The notes: generated from the sequence alone by a model not told the origin. 64,000 bases of DNA from Dermatophagoides farinae (GCF_024713945.1 NC_134680.1:67001-131000), one strand, 5' to 3'; shown: positions 21,801 through 37,100, numbered from the stretch's first letter. Program-made: numbers and translations.

Positions 21801-22361
21801 CTAAAGACGCCATTCTTTTGTTGTATCTTGTTCACGACCATCTGGACATTGATAGGATGGATTAGGTGCTGTATGTTTTTTGACATTCATCACCTGATAT
21901 GGAATCAAATTCGGATCAATTTCGATTGCCTTTTTGTATAGGTCCGGATAATCACGTTCAAGTATATCCATTGCTTTCTGTTGTGCATCCACTACCGATT
22001 TAATACGCCGCATTTCTTCACGGGTTTCCAGACCTTTATAGATGGACCAGATTTTATTTAGATAAATTATCATTCTATGCAATTCGGTCCGTTCTTCGGC
22101 CGTTATTGATCGTTGTCGTTGATCTAATTCACGTACAACATGTGGTGGCAATTGTTGTTCAAGAATCGGTTTCAACTTCAATGGGACCGCTTGCAATCGA
22201 TTGATTTCACGTTCCAAACGGCGTACTTTACGTTCGAATTGTTTTTTTGTTGTCAATGGATTGATGATTTTTTTCTTTCGTAATGGTTCAGCATATGATA
22301 TGGCTGATAAATGAATTGATCGTGATGATGCTAATAATGATCGTTGAATTATGGACAACAT
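21801..22361 (-). CDS. mRpL40: Mitochondrial large-subunit ribosomal protein mL40
   Basis: Single exon, 186 residues. The N-terminus is basic and Ser-rich (IIQRSLLASSRSIHLSA), a mitochondrial targeting sequence. The family hallmark EPLRKKK follows the presequence, then charged helices (FERKVRRLEREINRLQ), then RRIKSVVDAQQKAMDILERD, EIDPNLIPYQ and the C-terminal TAPNPSYQCPDGREQDTTKEW block typical of mL40. It is a structural protein of the 39S mitoribosomal subunit. It converges with MTMR9 and lies head-to-head, at 0.87 kb, with the Trio gene. Identification is from motif order and size. Confidence 0.92.
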   Translation of the reverse strand: MLSIIQRSLLASSRSIHLSAISYAEPLRKKKIINPLTTKKQFERKVRRLEREINRLQAVPLKLKPILEQQLPPHVVRELDQRQRSITAEERTELHRMIIYLNKIWSIYKGLETREEMRRIKSVVDAQQKAMDILERDYPDLYKKAIEIDPNLIPYQVMNVKKHTAPNPSYQCPDGREQDTTKEWRL

Positions 22362-23233
22362 CGTTTTGTGATTGAATCAAAATTCTACAAAACAACAACC
22401 AGAACCATAGATTCCCAAAATAGAATCCAAAGAAAAAAATAACAAAATAACCTGGGAGGAGGCTACATGCGGAGCGAATAAAAAAAACAAAAAATTACCA
22501 ATCTAGTCACAATCAATATACGTTTTATCATAGAAGTATGAATTATTGTTAAAAGTTACAGAATATTTTTAGTAGTAGTAGCATTAATTACTGAAACAAG
22601 TGGATATTATGGCCAAAAGTTCATTGTGCTATTGAGACTACAAAGGTATATAGCCAATATCACGTATATATGAGGGGGCCGGTAATATTGGAGTTTTGCT
22701 GAAGTATAAAGAGAAGAAAAAAATTGTTCGTCGAACACAGTGAAAAACATACATAGCAAATCCAGTTATATAAGCAAAAGTTAGAATGGGTTTTTTCTGT
22801 ATGTGTCTGTTTGTGTGTTTACATGTCGAATGTGAACAAAAATTGATCATCATCATTGAATTAAATTCAATCAACAAAATGGTAATTAGAAATGGAAAAT
22901 ACTCGACCAAGAATCTTCTCCAGGTGTGAACAAAAAAAAATGTAATTGTGATTGAATCATCCGTGATATGATGATGATGGTTAATTATCATTCAATCATT
23001 CAATTTATTCGATGAAAACATTGTAATTGTATGAATCATCGTTCATGACGAATTTCACCTGGAATTTGTTTTGTTACTTTCCAATGAAACTATCTGTGTG
23101 TGTGTGCGTGTGTGTGTGTGAAATAATAATACTCATTCTTTTTCTTGTGTTCTGTTCTGTACCACCGATTAATAATAAATTATCAAATTCATTTTTGTCG
23201 AATAACGTATTTTTTTTGTTATAAGATAGAAAA
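22362..23233. other. Divergent spacer, mL40 / Trio
   Basis: 872 bp with the 5' regions of both genes. AT-rich, with a GT microsatellite near 23092-23120 and ATG/ATC runs. No further gene visible; an upstream non-coding Trio exon could lie here. Confidence 0.5.
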
Positions 23234-25083
23234 ATGGACAATTGGAATTTGGATTGTCCAATCGATTCGAATGATTCATATGAATGTCGCAACATATTGG
23301 GTAAGTAACAAGTTCAATGATTGATGGTTTTGAACATTTTTTCATTTTTCCCACTTGACAACAACTGAATTTTGTTCAGAGTGTTTTCGTAAACAAACGA
23401 TTAAAGCTTACGATATAAAATCATTGCTTGAAGAACGATATGCCATCCTGTCCGGTAAGTTATGATAATGATTTTTCTTTTGTGTTAATTCAATTCAATT
23501 ATTTTGAACAACCACAAACCAACTGATGACCTAAATGATGATAATAGGAGGCCGAGATATACGAGGTGGACCAATCATATTTTTTCCATCACGTCAACCA
23601 TCAAGTGAAAAATTTAATATTGAAAATCTGAAAATAATACTCAATTATTTTGCCTCGATACCAAGGTAATGATCATTCGATTAACCTCGAAAGTAATGAC
23701 CATTTTTCTCTCTCTCTCTCACACACACAGTGATGAATCAAAAGCATTAGAATTTTGTGTCATAATTGATATGCGTGGATCAACATGGTCAACCGTCAAA
23801 CCTATCTTGAAAGTATTGGACGAAAACTTTCCCGTCAAAATTCATACGACATATATCATAAAACCGGATAATTTTTGGCAAAAACAACGAACATCATTGG
23901 GCACGACTAAATATAAATTTGAAACCGTGCTCATATCGGTCGAATCATTGGCCAAATACATTCAACTGAATCAGCTGACAAATGATGTCGAAAATGGTAG
24001 CTATCCATATGATCACATCAATTGGATACAATCACGCATTGTTATCGAACAATTCATGGAACGTATTGCAAAAGTCTATTGTATAATGCTCGGCATGAAG
24101 GAAGAATTGAAAAAGATAACATTCTCCAATGACAGTCAAGTGATAAACAGTATTATTGAGGAACATAAAATGATGAAAAAGAAAATATCAGAAATACCTG
24201 TCGATGATGTCGATCTTGAAGTACAACAATTGTTAGCAAAATTGAGCTATTTCATGCACGATACAAATATGATCCATTTGAAACAATCATATAGCCGGGA
24301 ATTGATCATTAACAAATTCTTCAATCCAGATATTGAAACAGCGATTGCAAGAATATTTCAAATCGTAAATGAAATTCATCATTGTCGACAGAATCTTCTC
24401 AGACTTTGGAATCAAAAACGTGTTAAATATGAACAACACCTTCAGCTATTATTATATGAATCGGATGCAAATAAAATGCTCGAATGGTTACGCAACAATA
24501 AGGAAATATTTATGCGTAGTTTCATCATTATCGGAACAACATTGGCCGACATCAAAGAACTGCAGGAAAAACATGGCGAATTTGCTAATGCATCTGTCAA
24601 TGTTTATGTGAATATCACCAAATTACAACATGTTGCCAGTAATATGATTGAAAATGGCCATACATCCGTACAGCTTATACAACAGATTACTGGACAGCTA
24701 GATCGTTCATGGAAAGAATTTGCATCCATTCTGGATCAACGAAATCTGTTATTATCCATTGCATTAGCATTCTATAATAATGTTGAGGAATATACACAAC
24801 AACTGCAGAATTTCTCCACATTTTGTGATAATCATCAAAATCTTCTTCAACAATCATCATCATCATCGACCACAACGACCACGACCACGACGAATATATC
24901 ACCATCATCACCAGCATATCATCAGCAACAACAAAAAGTCAACGAATTAGAAAGCCTAGTGAAAAAGATGCAATCATTTTATGAGAAAATTGTTTATCTT
25001 TATAATGAATGTCATTCAAGTAGTAAGAAATTAATTACACAATTAGAACATTTGTATAAAAAATATTCGGGTGATATTGCTAG

Positions 25084-25115
<32 letters not shown>

Positions 25116-28100
25116 TTCCTCATCAAGATTCGAATACATTTTTACATCAATTCTACCGTGATTATAATGACAGTATGACAAATATCATGTCCTTGTTGCA
25201 AACATTAGTAATGAATCAACAGAATATTGATTCAAAGTGGCATTATCTAAAGATTAAACTACATCAACGTCTAGCATTGGCATTGTTTCAGGATGATGTA
25301 CGCCAGGTACTCGATTGGATCAATGTTCATGGTAACGGGTTTTTGAATAAAAATCCTGGTATTGGAAAAAATTATGCAAAAGCAAAAATTCTACAAAAAA
25401 GTCATATTCACTTTGAAACCGTTGCACAGAACACCTATACGAATGCTGAGAAACTTTTGGCAGCAGCTGATGAATTAGCCCGTACTGGTGAATGTAATGC
25501 CGATGAAATATCCGACGTAGCTCGGCAATTGCAATCACACATATCAACATTTGCTAAACGTGTGGAAAATCGTCGAACCATATTGAATTTGGCCGTCGCT
25601 TTCTATACGCTTGAAAAAGACATCAATAATTATGTATCCGAACTACGGAATCAGGTGAATGGAACACCATTGGATATGCCTGAAAATAAGGATTTGATAG
25701 AAAAAATCATCAATAATTACCTCATGCAACGTAAATCTGTCCATACACTAATTACGAATGCAATCGGAAAAGGACAGCTACTATTGAACGAATTGAAAAA
25801 TTATTCGACATTTCACCAGGAAAATTATGACTATTCAGAAGAATCATTTCACTCATTGTCATCATCCATTACAACCATACAAACATCGTGTGATAAACTT
25901 AAATGTCTTGTACAAGAATTCGAAGATCTTTGGAATAGCCAACAATATAAACACGAAATTTGCCTCAAAATTCGTCTATTTGAAACAGATTCAATCAATA
26001 TTACTTCACAAGTTGATGTTTGGATTGAAAACATTCAAAGTGCAATCTACATGGATGAATCCAAACAACAACAACAACAACAACAATCTCAACAAATGCA
26101 ACAATTGACTCTTGCTGATCTTCAACAATATGAATCTAAATTGGCAGCCACAAATGAAAAATTTACCCAATTACAATCGATAATATTTGAATCGGTTCAT
26201 TATGGAAAAGAATTGGACCAGCTTTTAGAATCCTGTCCATTTCGTTTGATTGTCAATAAAGGCGGTAATAATAATGAACAAACTGGACATGATCTAGTGA
26301 AAAAGATAACGACATTTTTAAATGAAAAAATTATCGACCTTGAAGACATCTATGAAGTGCGTAGAAAACAATTGGAACAAATGATACAATTCGGTCATTT
26401 CCAATTGAATGCCGAACAAATTTTCAATTTGGATACGTAATGGCGATTCAATGCTTAAAAGTTCATTCTATATACCTACTTCATTGAAAACTGCCGAAAA
26501 TCTCCGTTCCGATCATGAACAATTTCAGGATGCAATCGAAAAGACACATTGTCGTGCCATCTATCTACATCAAAAGGCTGATTCGTTGATTCAATGTGGC
26601 CACTATAATTGTTCGGCAATCGAACAAATCTCGAATGAATTATCAAAACGATGGCAAAATCTGATGACACATGCTGAAGATCGTCATAAATTGGTGTTGG
26701 CATCCATAAATTTTTTCAAAACAATCGAACAAGTTTGTTCGGTCGTTAGTAGCCTGCAAAATGAATATAAACACGATGAAGATTTTTGTGGTGCAAGTCG
26801 ATTAACGGTGATTACGCCGGAAACGATACGAAACCTGGACAATAATGATGAATATGCATTAAGTTGTCAGATCAGTAAACATCATGAACAAAAAGAAGCA
26901 TTTCTCAAAGCATGTACACATGCACGTAGAAATGCGGAAAATTTTCTCAAATACATTCAACGCTGCATACAATATTATTCGGCAAATTATCCCAATCAAA
27001 CCTACACGAATGCCGAGAATCGTATCAAGACAATAATGGACGATCTACTAACCCAAGAGAATCGTGTATTGGAATATTGGGCTGAAAAGAAAAAACGTCT
27101 GGATCATTGTAAACAATACATATTGGTGGAACATAGTTCCAAACAAGCATTGAAATGGATCAATGAAAATGGTCTCACATTCATACAAACTAAACAATCC
27201 TACCTTGATGATCAAAACCAACAACAATCGTTTGATCGCGAAAAATTGGAATCACTTTGTATTGAATTCAATAATTTTAACCATTATCTTGGTGAATGTC
27301 GTGAGAAAGTATCACTACTGTCGCAGCTATCACAGAATCTAATACAAAAACGACATACACACGAAGTTGCTATCAAAAAATGGGTCCAATTCGTCGAACA
27401 ATCATATAAAGATTTCTATAAACAACTGGATCTATTTAAACAACGATTAAATGAAAAACAAACATTGTTCAATATTGAATCAGCTGCTGCATCTGCATCT
27501 GCATCATCAGCAACAGCAGCCACTATGATTATCAAAGATCCATCACCATCAATTAGTGCTAATCAACAGTCATCAACACCAACAACAAATCTAGTCAAAG
27601 ATATTATTAGCAGCGCTAGTAGTAGCACTAGTGGTGGTAATGTTCGGAGATCGATAAGGAAGAAAGATTATATTATGGAAGAATTACTACGCACCGAACG
27701 TACCTATGTGGAAGATCTTAAGCTCTGTATCGATACATATCTACGAGAATTTCGTTTAGCTGGTGACAATCATTTGCCACCGTTTCTTCAGGGCAAAGAA
27801 CGGTTACTATTTGGTAATATTGAACAAATCCATGATTTCCATAAACGGGTTTTCTTACGTGAATTGGAGAAATATGAACAAATACCGGAAGATGTTGGTC
27901 ATTGTTTCGTAACATGGTCATCATCATTTGATATCTACGTGGAGTATTGCAAAAATAAACCCGATTCCAATCTATTGCTTGTACAATATCAGGGTAGTTT
28001 TTTCGATGAAATCAAACAACGATATTCGATTCTACATCCAATCGATGCCTATCTGATTAAAACCGGTGCAACGAATAACTAAATATCAGCTATTACTTAA

Positions 28101-31100
28101 GGATTTACTCAGCTGTTCGGATCCAGGCCAAGAAGGCGAAATTAAAGATGGATTAGATGTCATGTTGAATGTGCCGAAAAAAGCAAATGATGCAATGCAT
28201 TTCTCAATGCTCGAAGGATATGATGTAACAATGGATCAATTGGGTGAAGTCTTACTGCAAGACGTAATGACCGTGTTTGATTCGAAATCACTATTCAAAA
28301 AAGGACGTGAACGTCGTTTATTTTTGTTTGAAAAATTGTTGATATTTTCCAAAGAAATCCGCGATTCAAGTGGTAAATCCAAATATCTATACAAAAATAA
28401 ATTAATGGCAAACGAAATCAATATCAACGAAACACTGGACGATTCGGAATTGAAATTTTCCATTTGGACTGGCAAATTATCATCAATGTCTGACTATAAA
28501 ATCACACTGAAAGCATCAACATTGGAAACAAAACAAAATTGGATTCGCAAATTGAATCAGCTAAAAACGGATACATTTTTGTATTCAACGTTTTTCAAAT
28601 CCAAATCTAATCAACAGAAATTGTTAAATTCAACATCATCCTCCTCGATCAATAATAACCACAATAATCGCTCAAGCCGGTGAGCATATTTTTTTATTAT
28701 TTTTCTGTGTTTTCAAATTTTTTGTTTAATTGAAAAATATAGTGATTTTAATACTGATGATGATGAATGTTTGAATGTCGTTTCTAATTCAATTTCGACA
28801 AATGGCAGCAATAGTGATACTCATCATCATCAAAAACATCAGCCACTGCCATCCTCATCATCATCATCGACAACAATGACGGATGAAAATACATCATTAA
28901 TATCGACTACAAGTTCGGGTTATAAAACTGATACTAGTGACAAGGTATGTGTTTTTGTTGTTCAATCATCATCAATGTGTGATTATCTTTCTATGTGTTT
29001 GTGTGTGTGTGTGTGTGTGTGTTTATAAAATTCAATCGAAGCATGTAATTCCTGGTTCCAAAATGATCCAAGCAATTATATTATACACATGACCGACAGA
29101 TAGAAATAAGCCAAGATTATATTAAATTGTCCTTTGCTTGAATGTTGAATTTTCCATTCTCTTTCTCTACACCAATACACAGTGGCCGTGGTCGTTTGTT
29201 ATTTCTGAATTCCAGGAACGCCTGTAGCTTAATTCTTAATATATAATATTATTCTACGAAAATGCCATTCTTTCTTGTTATTTAGATAGCAATTTGAAAT
29301 TGCAAGAAATGGTGATGAATATATTTACATCCAAATTTGCCCATGTTGCTGCTGCTAGTTGTTTTGGTTTGAATTATCGTCTCAAATATAACATTTTAGA
29401 AATAGAAATAGAAACAGAAATAGAAATGATATATATACAACTCAGTATGATACAATTGTTGTATGCATATTTGATGGTCATGATGATGATGAATGAGAAT
29501 AGGAAAAGCATTCATTATGACGCCGAATCAGTCACTTTCTGAAAAGAAAAAATTGATATAAGAATTCTCTCGTTTTCTTTTCTATTTTATCGGTTTTTCC
29601 GTTTTTCAATTTGTCGTCAGTCTGTCTTTCAATCATTTTAGAGAAACATTCATATACCCTGAATACCGGAGAAAAACAACAAAGAGGCAATAGGAATGTG
29701 AATTTTTTTCTTTTTGATACATAACTTTTACTCTGAATAATTCACATACAGAGTGATGATCGTCAAAAATAGTGAAACAAAAAAGTAGTAGCAGAAAAAT
29801 TAGATCAAAATGTTCACCAAACGCGCACAGCTCACACATTACAGTAGCCATTTATTCCTTTTGCTCCTGATTGTAAATCGTCTATCTCCAGTTCTCTCAA
29901 TTTGATCCAGAAACCAGCGAACGAGAGATTGGCAAAAAAAGTTTTTATACTTTATCAGTGATGATATTAAAATTTCAATGATGATTATCTTTCAATCTGA
30001 TTTTGTTTTGTGTTTTTGTTTTTCTTTTTTGGACCACAATCTTTGAAATTGTGATATTTATTCATTATTGTTCAGGTATTTGTTTGCGTGTGTGTATGTG
30101 TGTGGGTGGGTGGCTCAGCCATCAAAATCATCATCGTCGTCGTTGAGGTATTTTTGATTTTTTGATTGAATCTCATTGAATATTGATTTGTATCTCTCTG
30201 TTGATACCATTCACACACATGCTCTATTTTAGTGACAAATCACTTTTGTAACTAAGCAGCAGCAGGTAATGCACACATCTGATTGATAGAATTTTTATTT
30301 TTCAATTCGAAAGAATCCTGGTCCAAGTTGATAATGAACACAGAAACAACAACAATGCTGAACTATGAATTTCAACTTGTTTTCGGTTTGCAATGTTGTT
30401 CTTGTTGACGTATGATGTAGTATGATGTATTGTTTTTCATTTTTTGTTTTGTTTCAATGCAATTGTTGTCATTATTAATGATAACCATAATAATTCATGA
30501 TCATCATCATCATGATTGTTGTTGTTGTTGTTGTTGTTGTTTTGAGAGAAAAAATGACAACTACACTGCATTGCATTTCATTTCATTTCATTTTGTTTTG
30601 TTTCGTTTTTTGTTTATGTTGATTTTTGTTCTGTGAACATGATTGATTAAATGTTTGAAATTTTTTCGTTTTCTTTCTTTTTGCCCATTTTACATTAACA
30701 AATGAAACAGACAATCCATGATTATGCATGGATAAAAGAAGATTTCAGTGAGCAAAAAATTTCATCATATGATCATCAACGGCAACAATGGCCATTCTTA
30801 TCAGTACGAATTGGACAAAAAGTAGAAATTATTGAACAACGTATACATTCCTCACCAACAACACATTTGGGTGATTTTTGTCTTGTCAAAACGATTCAAA
30901 ACGAATTGAATGATAATCACCATCAACATCAACAATTGCAAGAAGGTCTTGTACCAATCAATATATTACGATTTCCTTTGCAAAAACAACAATCATTATC
31001 ATCAACATCCTCATCATCGATAAATCATCAATTACAACAACCTCAACAACGTCCATCGATTATGTCAACGATGACAACGGCCCAACCAACATTCGAATCA

Positions 31101-34100
31101 TCATCACAATCACCAACAACAACTGGTGAAGGTAAATATAGTTGCCGTTCTTGTTTTTTCTATTATTTCTCAGTTATTTTTACTAAAGTGATATTTAGCA
31201 TTCGAATTTTGCAAACATTTTCGTTTTTTTCTCTGGAAAAGTTTGTTTTTTCAGCAATTTTAAAATGAATTTCATTTATTTTTTTATGTCACTATGCTCA
31301 CATTGCTTGATTGCATTGTGCAAACATTTCTGTCGATTGATTGGGAATGGAATTTTTCTTTTCTATATCTCTAGTTTGTTGACATTAAATGTCATGATGT
31401 TTGTGTGTGTTTTCGAAATTTTTTCTTAGTCCTGAATATTCTTTGTCTGTCTATCACAATTGTTGATGTTTAGTTTTCTCCCTCTGTCCAATCGACTAAA
31501 TTATTCTAGCCCAAACAAAACAAAAATGAAATCTCAACTGCTCAAAAACATTATCATTTTCATCATTTCATCAATTGAAAATACAGGGAATGAGGAATAC
31601 AGAAGGCAAAAAACAATTTTCATTCACAATTTTTCACGATTAACCATTTGCTATTAAGGGTAGATTCTCTCTCTCTCTTTTATTTTCGTCAACAAATTCT
31701 TTTTTCTCATAATTATTAATGGTATGGCTTGCATATGACGAACAATTTATTCGCTCGACTGATCTTCGGTCGATTTGTGTTGTTGATAACAACCACGAAT
31801 GATGATTGCCATTTTTTTTAAATGTCCACATATCATATAGAAGCATAGCATACTTGATAATGACGGCGTCTACTATCGTGTTTTCTTCTCTCTCCGCATA
31901 TATAATCAGTATTCACACACACACGCACACACTCGGGTTTTGAAATTTTATTTTATTTTCACCACACTGAAACTTGATCCAATTGGATTCACATATGACG
32001 ATGATGATGATGGTGGCATATGAAATTGAAACGAAAAACATTCATTTACCACCATCTCGATTCTGTTGCTGTTACTGTCTAGGGTTGTTTTTTGCTATAT
32101 GTGTGTGTGTGTGTGTATGTTTGGAATGCCAAGATTCTGGTTCTTTTTTCAAAGGAAACCTCATTTTTCAGGGATTTTGCTTGTTTCCTTTCCTTTGAAT
32201 GATGATGATGATGATGAGCGCTATACTTTTTTTCATAAGAAGAATTCATTTTCTTTTCTTTTTTTGGTTGTTGTTCTGGACCAAAATTCTGTTTTTTTTG
32301 TTCTTGTCTTGCGTCTTTGAGTTTCATTTTTTCTTCCCCATCATCATCATATTCGGTTAGTGTGCGTCTTTTTTTTCTATTTGTTGTTGTCGTTGTTTTT
32401 TGTTGTTTGTGGTATTGCTGCAATTGCTGCTGGTGGTATGTTATATGTGTGTGAGTGTTTGTGTTTGTGTTTAAACCAGCGAAAAATGACAAAGTCAAGA
32501 GAAAAATGAAATAAAATTTTCGGTTTGCTGTCCGGTGTGTCTGTGTGTTTGATTAAATTTGATTGAATTTTGTCCATTCCTTTGTGGATTTCATTTTTTG
32601 CCGATCAAATTTTAGTGATTTTTATTTTTTGGTTATTGCTGTGGTTTTTGAGCCACTTGAGTGTGTTTCCAGCCATTTTCACTTTTGATCTGATTCAATT
32701 TGATAATCATATTTTTTCTCTCTTATAAATGTGTCGTGGCCGATCAGTCAGAATCAATAAAATGATAAGATTGGTGATGATCATTACAATCGATATTGAC
32801 AGCAATGGTTTTCTTAAATTAAATTTATTGATCAAATTATTGATGATGTTGATGATAATTGTCATGTGAATGATTGACACCAAATTGCACCTCTGTGAAT
32901 CACGAGATATTGATGATCAAAATTTCTTTTGTTAAAAGTGCCTTAACCAGATTTTTCCATTTCACTTCAATTAGTAATCACTTGGCTTAGTTTTCAAACG
33001 ACAAAATGATGATAATCGCATTTAATAATAGTCATTATCATTATTCATCATTGACAAAAATTCTTTTTAGTTCCTGGTGGTTGAATCAATTCCAGTACAT
33101 TGTCATCGTTAAAATAACGACAACGACGACGATTGCCTGATAATCCTGTAAAGTTTCTTTTTTGTTGAGAAAAAAGCACAAATTTTTCTTTTGAAATCTG
33201 ATGAAAGTTGGAATAACAAATCCCGAAAAAAATGAGAACAATAAATGTGGTGCACCATGGTTTTCAATGTGTTTGTTTGTGAACACGAAAACGTTTGACA
33301 ACAAACTAATCTTCAGATTCTCGTTTTTTTCCATCCATAGTTGATCATAGTCATCAAAGTTGCTCGAATTACAGCATTTCTTCATCTTGTTTGTCTGTTT
33401 GCTGTCGTTGTCGTCTTCGTTCAAATCAATGAAGTTTGTTGCATGATCTATGACTTTTTTCTTTCTTTCTTGTTTGTGTTTGTGTTCAAAAAAAAAGAAT
33501 TTCCAACGTCATAATTATTTTTCGGTTCTGGTTGACAAAAAAAAACGAAAAAAATTTGTTTCAATTCTGCCAATACACGCACAACCAATACGCCTACTCA
33601 ATGTTTTGCTCTCGTTGTTGTTGTTGTTCTTCAAGTAGTGGTGATAATGATATTGGTTACCATAATAATACTGATGATGATGATTTAGTTGATTCAAAGT
33701 TGAATACTATAATAACATCACAACAACCATCATCGAATTTTATTCAGAAAACGAATGGTACAAAATTTTTGAATGATGATCATGTTTCCTATCATCATCA
33801 TCCTCTTCATCATCGTTTCAATGTTGTTTGTAAGAAGAGATTTTGATTTTTTTTCCTGGGAAATTTTTTTTTCTGAATTTGAATCTGAAATTTTGTTTTT
33901 TTTTTTGTTCTGGTAGTAATTGAAAGTTTGTTTTTTTTCATTCATTAGCTGATTCTTCCACATCCGTATTATTCCATGATCATCAACATCAGCAACGACA
34001 ACAACAAATGAATCATTCAACAACCACAACGGTCACAATGGCCGAATCAAATAGCAATACGAGTGGTGGTGGCGCAAGTGGTCAGAATAAAAAACGCGGC

Positions 34101-37100
34101 GTATTAAAATGGATTACAAATCCGGTACGAAAATTAAGTCAAGGTAGTAATAAACAGCAACAACAACCAGTAGACAAATCAGCAATTAATCATCATAATA
34201 ATGATAATGATAATAAACCGACTACGACCATGTCTACATTATCGAATACAAATAATGTGACCATAATTACACATTCCCCTACTGCTAATAATAAACAAGT
34301 ATGTACACGTACATATTACATGGGTCATCATCATTTATTGATTGGTTTTTGGTTACTTTATTCTAAACTTTTAGATTCTACCATTATCACCAAATTCATC
34401 TTCATCATCGTCATCATTATCATCGACAATGATACCAACTAATCAAAATGAAATTCTCATCGATCCGACTGTATCGACGACAATGATTGTTGTCAATACA
34501 ACAATAGCTAGTAATACTAATGATGATAATAATCATGTGAATAACGCATCACCAGCTATAATAAGTGATATTAATGTCATTGGTGGTGGTGGTGGTGGTG
34601 GCACCGGTGAAGAGGATTGTGATTTAACTGAAATTGAAATACCACCACCAATGGCTGTTATACAGGAACATAATTATCAAACAATTATGTCGTCATCACA
34701 AGCAGCACAAGATTCAACAGTAATGACGATCGATAATGAACAGCCTTCATTACCAGCAACAAAACAGCAGCAACAACAAGGATCAAATGCAAGTCTTTAC
34801 TTTTAGGATTATCTTGATAGAATCCATTAATTTCATTTCATTCTATTTTCTCTTATTGGTTGAATGTTTTGATTAGATTGAACAAATGATGAATAGGATT
34901 AGCCTTGACGATAGTCAAACACAACAACAACAACAACAACAACAAGAATATTCTGGTCGTGACGACGACGATGGCGATGATGTAACGAACAAAACAATCA
35001 ATGAACAAAATAGCAATACATTGGACGAAGAAAAAGATCGAGCATTAGAAAAAAGAAAATTTGTTTTGCTTGAATTAATCGATACAGAAAGAGATTATGT
35101 ACAGCATTTAGGCATGATTGTCGATGGCTATATACAAATGTTTCGCAATACAGACAACGATACTATGATACAGATCCCAGATGATCTTAAAGGTGGTAAA
35201 TATAAAATTGTTTTCGGCAATCTAGAAAATATTTATGAATGGCACAAAGAGTAAGTTGTTTCGTTGATTGATGGAATCACATTTTTTAAAAATTGCATCC
35301 TCATTAGTTACTTTCTACCCGAATTGGATAAATGTATTGAACAACCAGCTAGATTGGGGAAAATTTTCCGTAAATATGAACGACGTTTGAATATGTATGT
35401 TGTGTATTGCCAGAACAAACCTCTGTCCGAAGCTGTCGTTTCCGATCATTTTGATTTTTTCGAGGTATGTTTGTTTGTTAAAGATTTACCATTCTGACTG
35501 ATTGTTTGTTTCATAAAGGATGTACGATTAAAACTTGGCCACAAATTACATTTGAGTGATTTATTAATCAAACCAGTTCAACGTATTATGAAATATCAAT
35601 TGTTATTGAAAGACGTGTTACGTTGCACCGAAAAGGCCGGTATCACTGGTGAAGAGATTGATGATCTGAAAAAAGTTGTCCAAATTATGATTGTCGTACC
35701 GAAAACAGCCAATGATATGATGATGGTATCAAGGTTACAAAATTTTGATGGAAAAATATCTGCTCAAGGAAAATTGCTACAACAAGGTCAACTGTTAGTT
35801 GCCGATGTCGTTATACATTATGGAACGAATCTAAACCTACAAACGGTCAAGCTCAAAGAACGACAAGTGTTTCTGTTTGAACAAATTATTATATTCAGTG
35901 AACAAGTGGGCCAAAAAACACAATTTTCGAATCCGAATTATCTTTATAAAAATCATTTACAAGTGAACAAAATGTCACTGACGGAAAAATCATCATCATT
36001 GGATTCGAAGCAATTCTTGTTGAAATCAAAAGATCCTCAACAAGATGGTCTTGCATTTCTGTGTGAAGGCCTCACAAAAGAGGATTCAATCGAATGGGTA
36101 TCCAATATACGTGCCATACTTGACACACAACAAGATTTTCTACGTGCACTTCAATCGCCTATTGCATATCAAAAAGAGCTGACCAAAGAAATGTGAGCAA
36201 TTTGAAATGCCAATTCAAATGCCTAAAAATATTGTCCTTGTTTTTTGTTTGCAATGATATGAAACAAACATGAAATTGATTGTTGATTGTAATGAAACCA
36301 GAAACCGAAATAGTGAATGAAATACCAGATTTCAGAAGTCAGATCAAGAACCTGAATGTTTTCGGGGACCCCTTTCAATCATTCGTTCGTTCGTTCGTTT
36401 TGGTTGATTGATTATTTCTCCCCATTTATAATCCTGAAATTATTATGAAAAGAAAATTCCATCATTACCACCACCACCAACACCACCACTGCCACAATCA
36501 CCAACAAACCTTTGCCACAAACAAACATCCGGTGTGTTTGTCTGGACAATCAGATACATCACGCACTAAACACACAGAGACACAAATTACATCAGTTTTC
36601 GAGTTTTTTCTCTTTTTTGGTTGTCATGTTCCATCCATTTATATAAATAATGTCAATCTGTCCATTTATGCGCGTGTGTCTAGTGTGTGTGATGTTTGAT
36701 TTTCTTTACTGGTTTTGATTTTCGTTCATTCATTCCGTTGAAATCATAATAATTCCAATGAAATTCATTCATTTATGGTAATTTTTTCCCTTGATTTTCT
36801 TTCAATATTTGCATTATGTATGAATTTTTTTTCCTCACCCATCATTCATCCATTTTATGATTTAACCCCTATTCCGTTTCATTTTCACTCTTTCAATTTT
36901 TTATCTCTTTTCGATTTACATGTGTGTGTGTGTTTGTGTGTCTGTGTGTCTAATTCATTCATTTTTTCCTCTTTCGTTTACTTTTTCTTTTACTTCTATA
37001 AATATGTTTTTTTTTGCTGCGTGTGTTATTTACTTTGACATGAATTAGTTCTGCGCCGGAACTATGTTCATTGTGGAATCCTTCATTGAGAAAAACCTTA

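Noticed and set aside
26409-28082. Splitting Trio into several separate genes at the frame breaks
   Set aside because: Breaks fall inside a spectrin repeat and the conserved DH helix, at homopolymers; frame is restored exactly by removing one base at each.
32079-32498. 139-codon minus-strand frame in the Trio intron
   Set aside because: Lys/Gln/Thr/His repeats from microsatellites; no splice-compatible role in the Trio gene.
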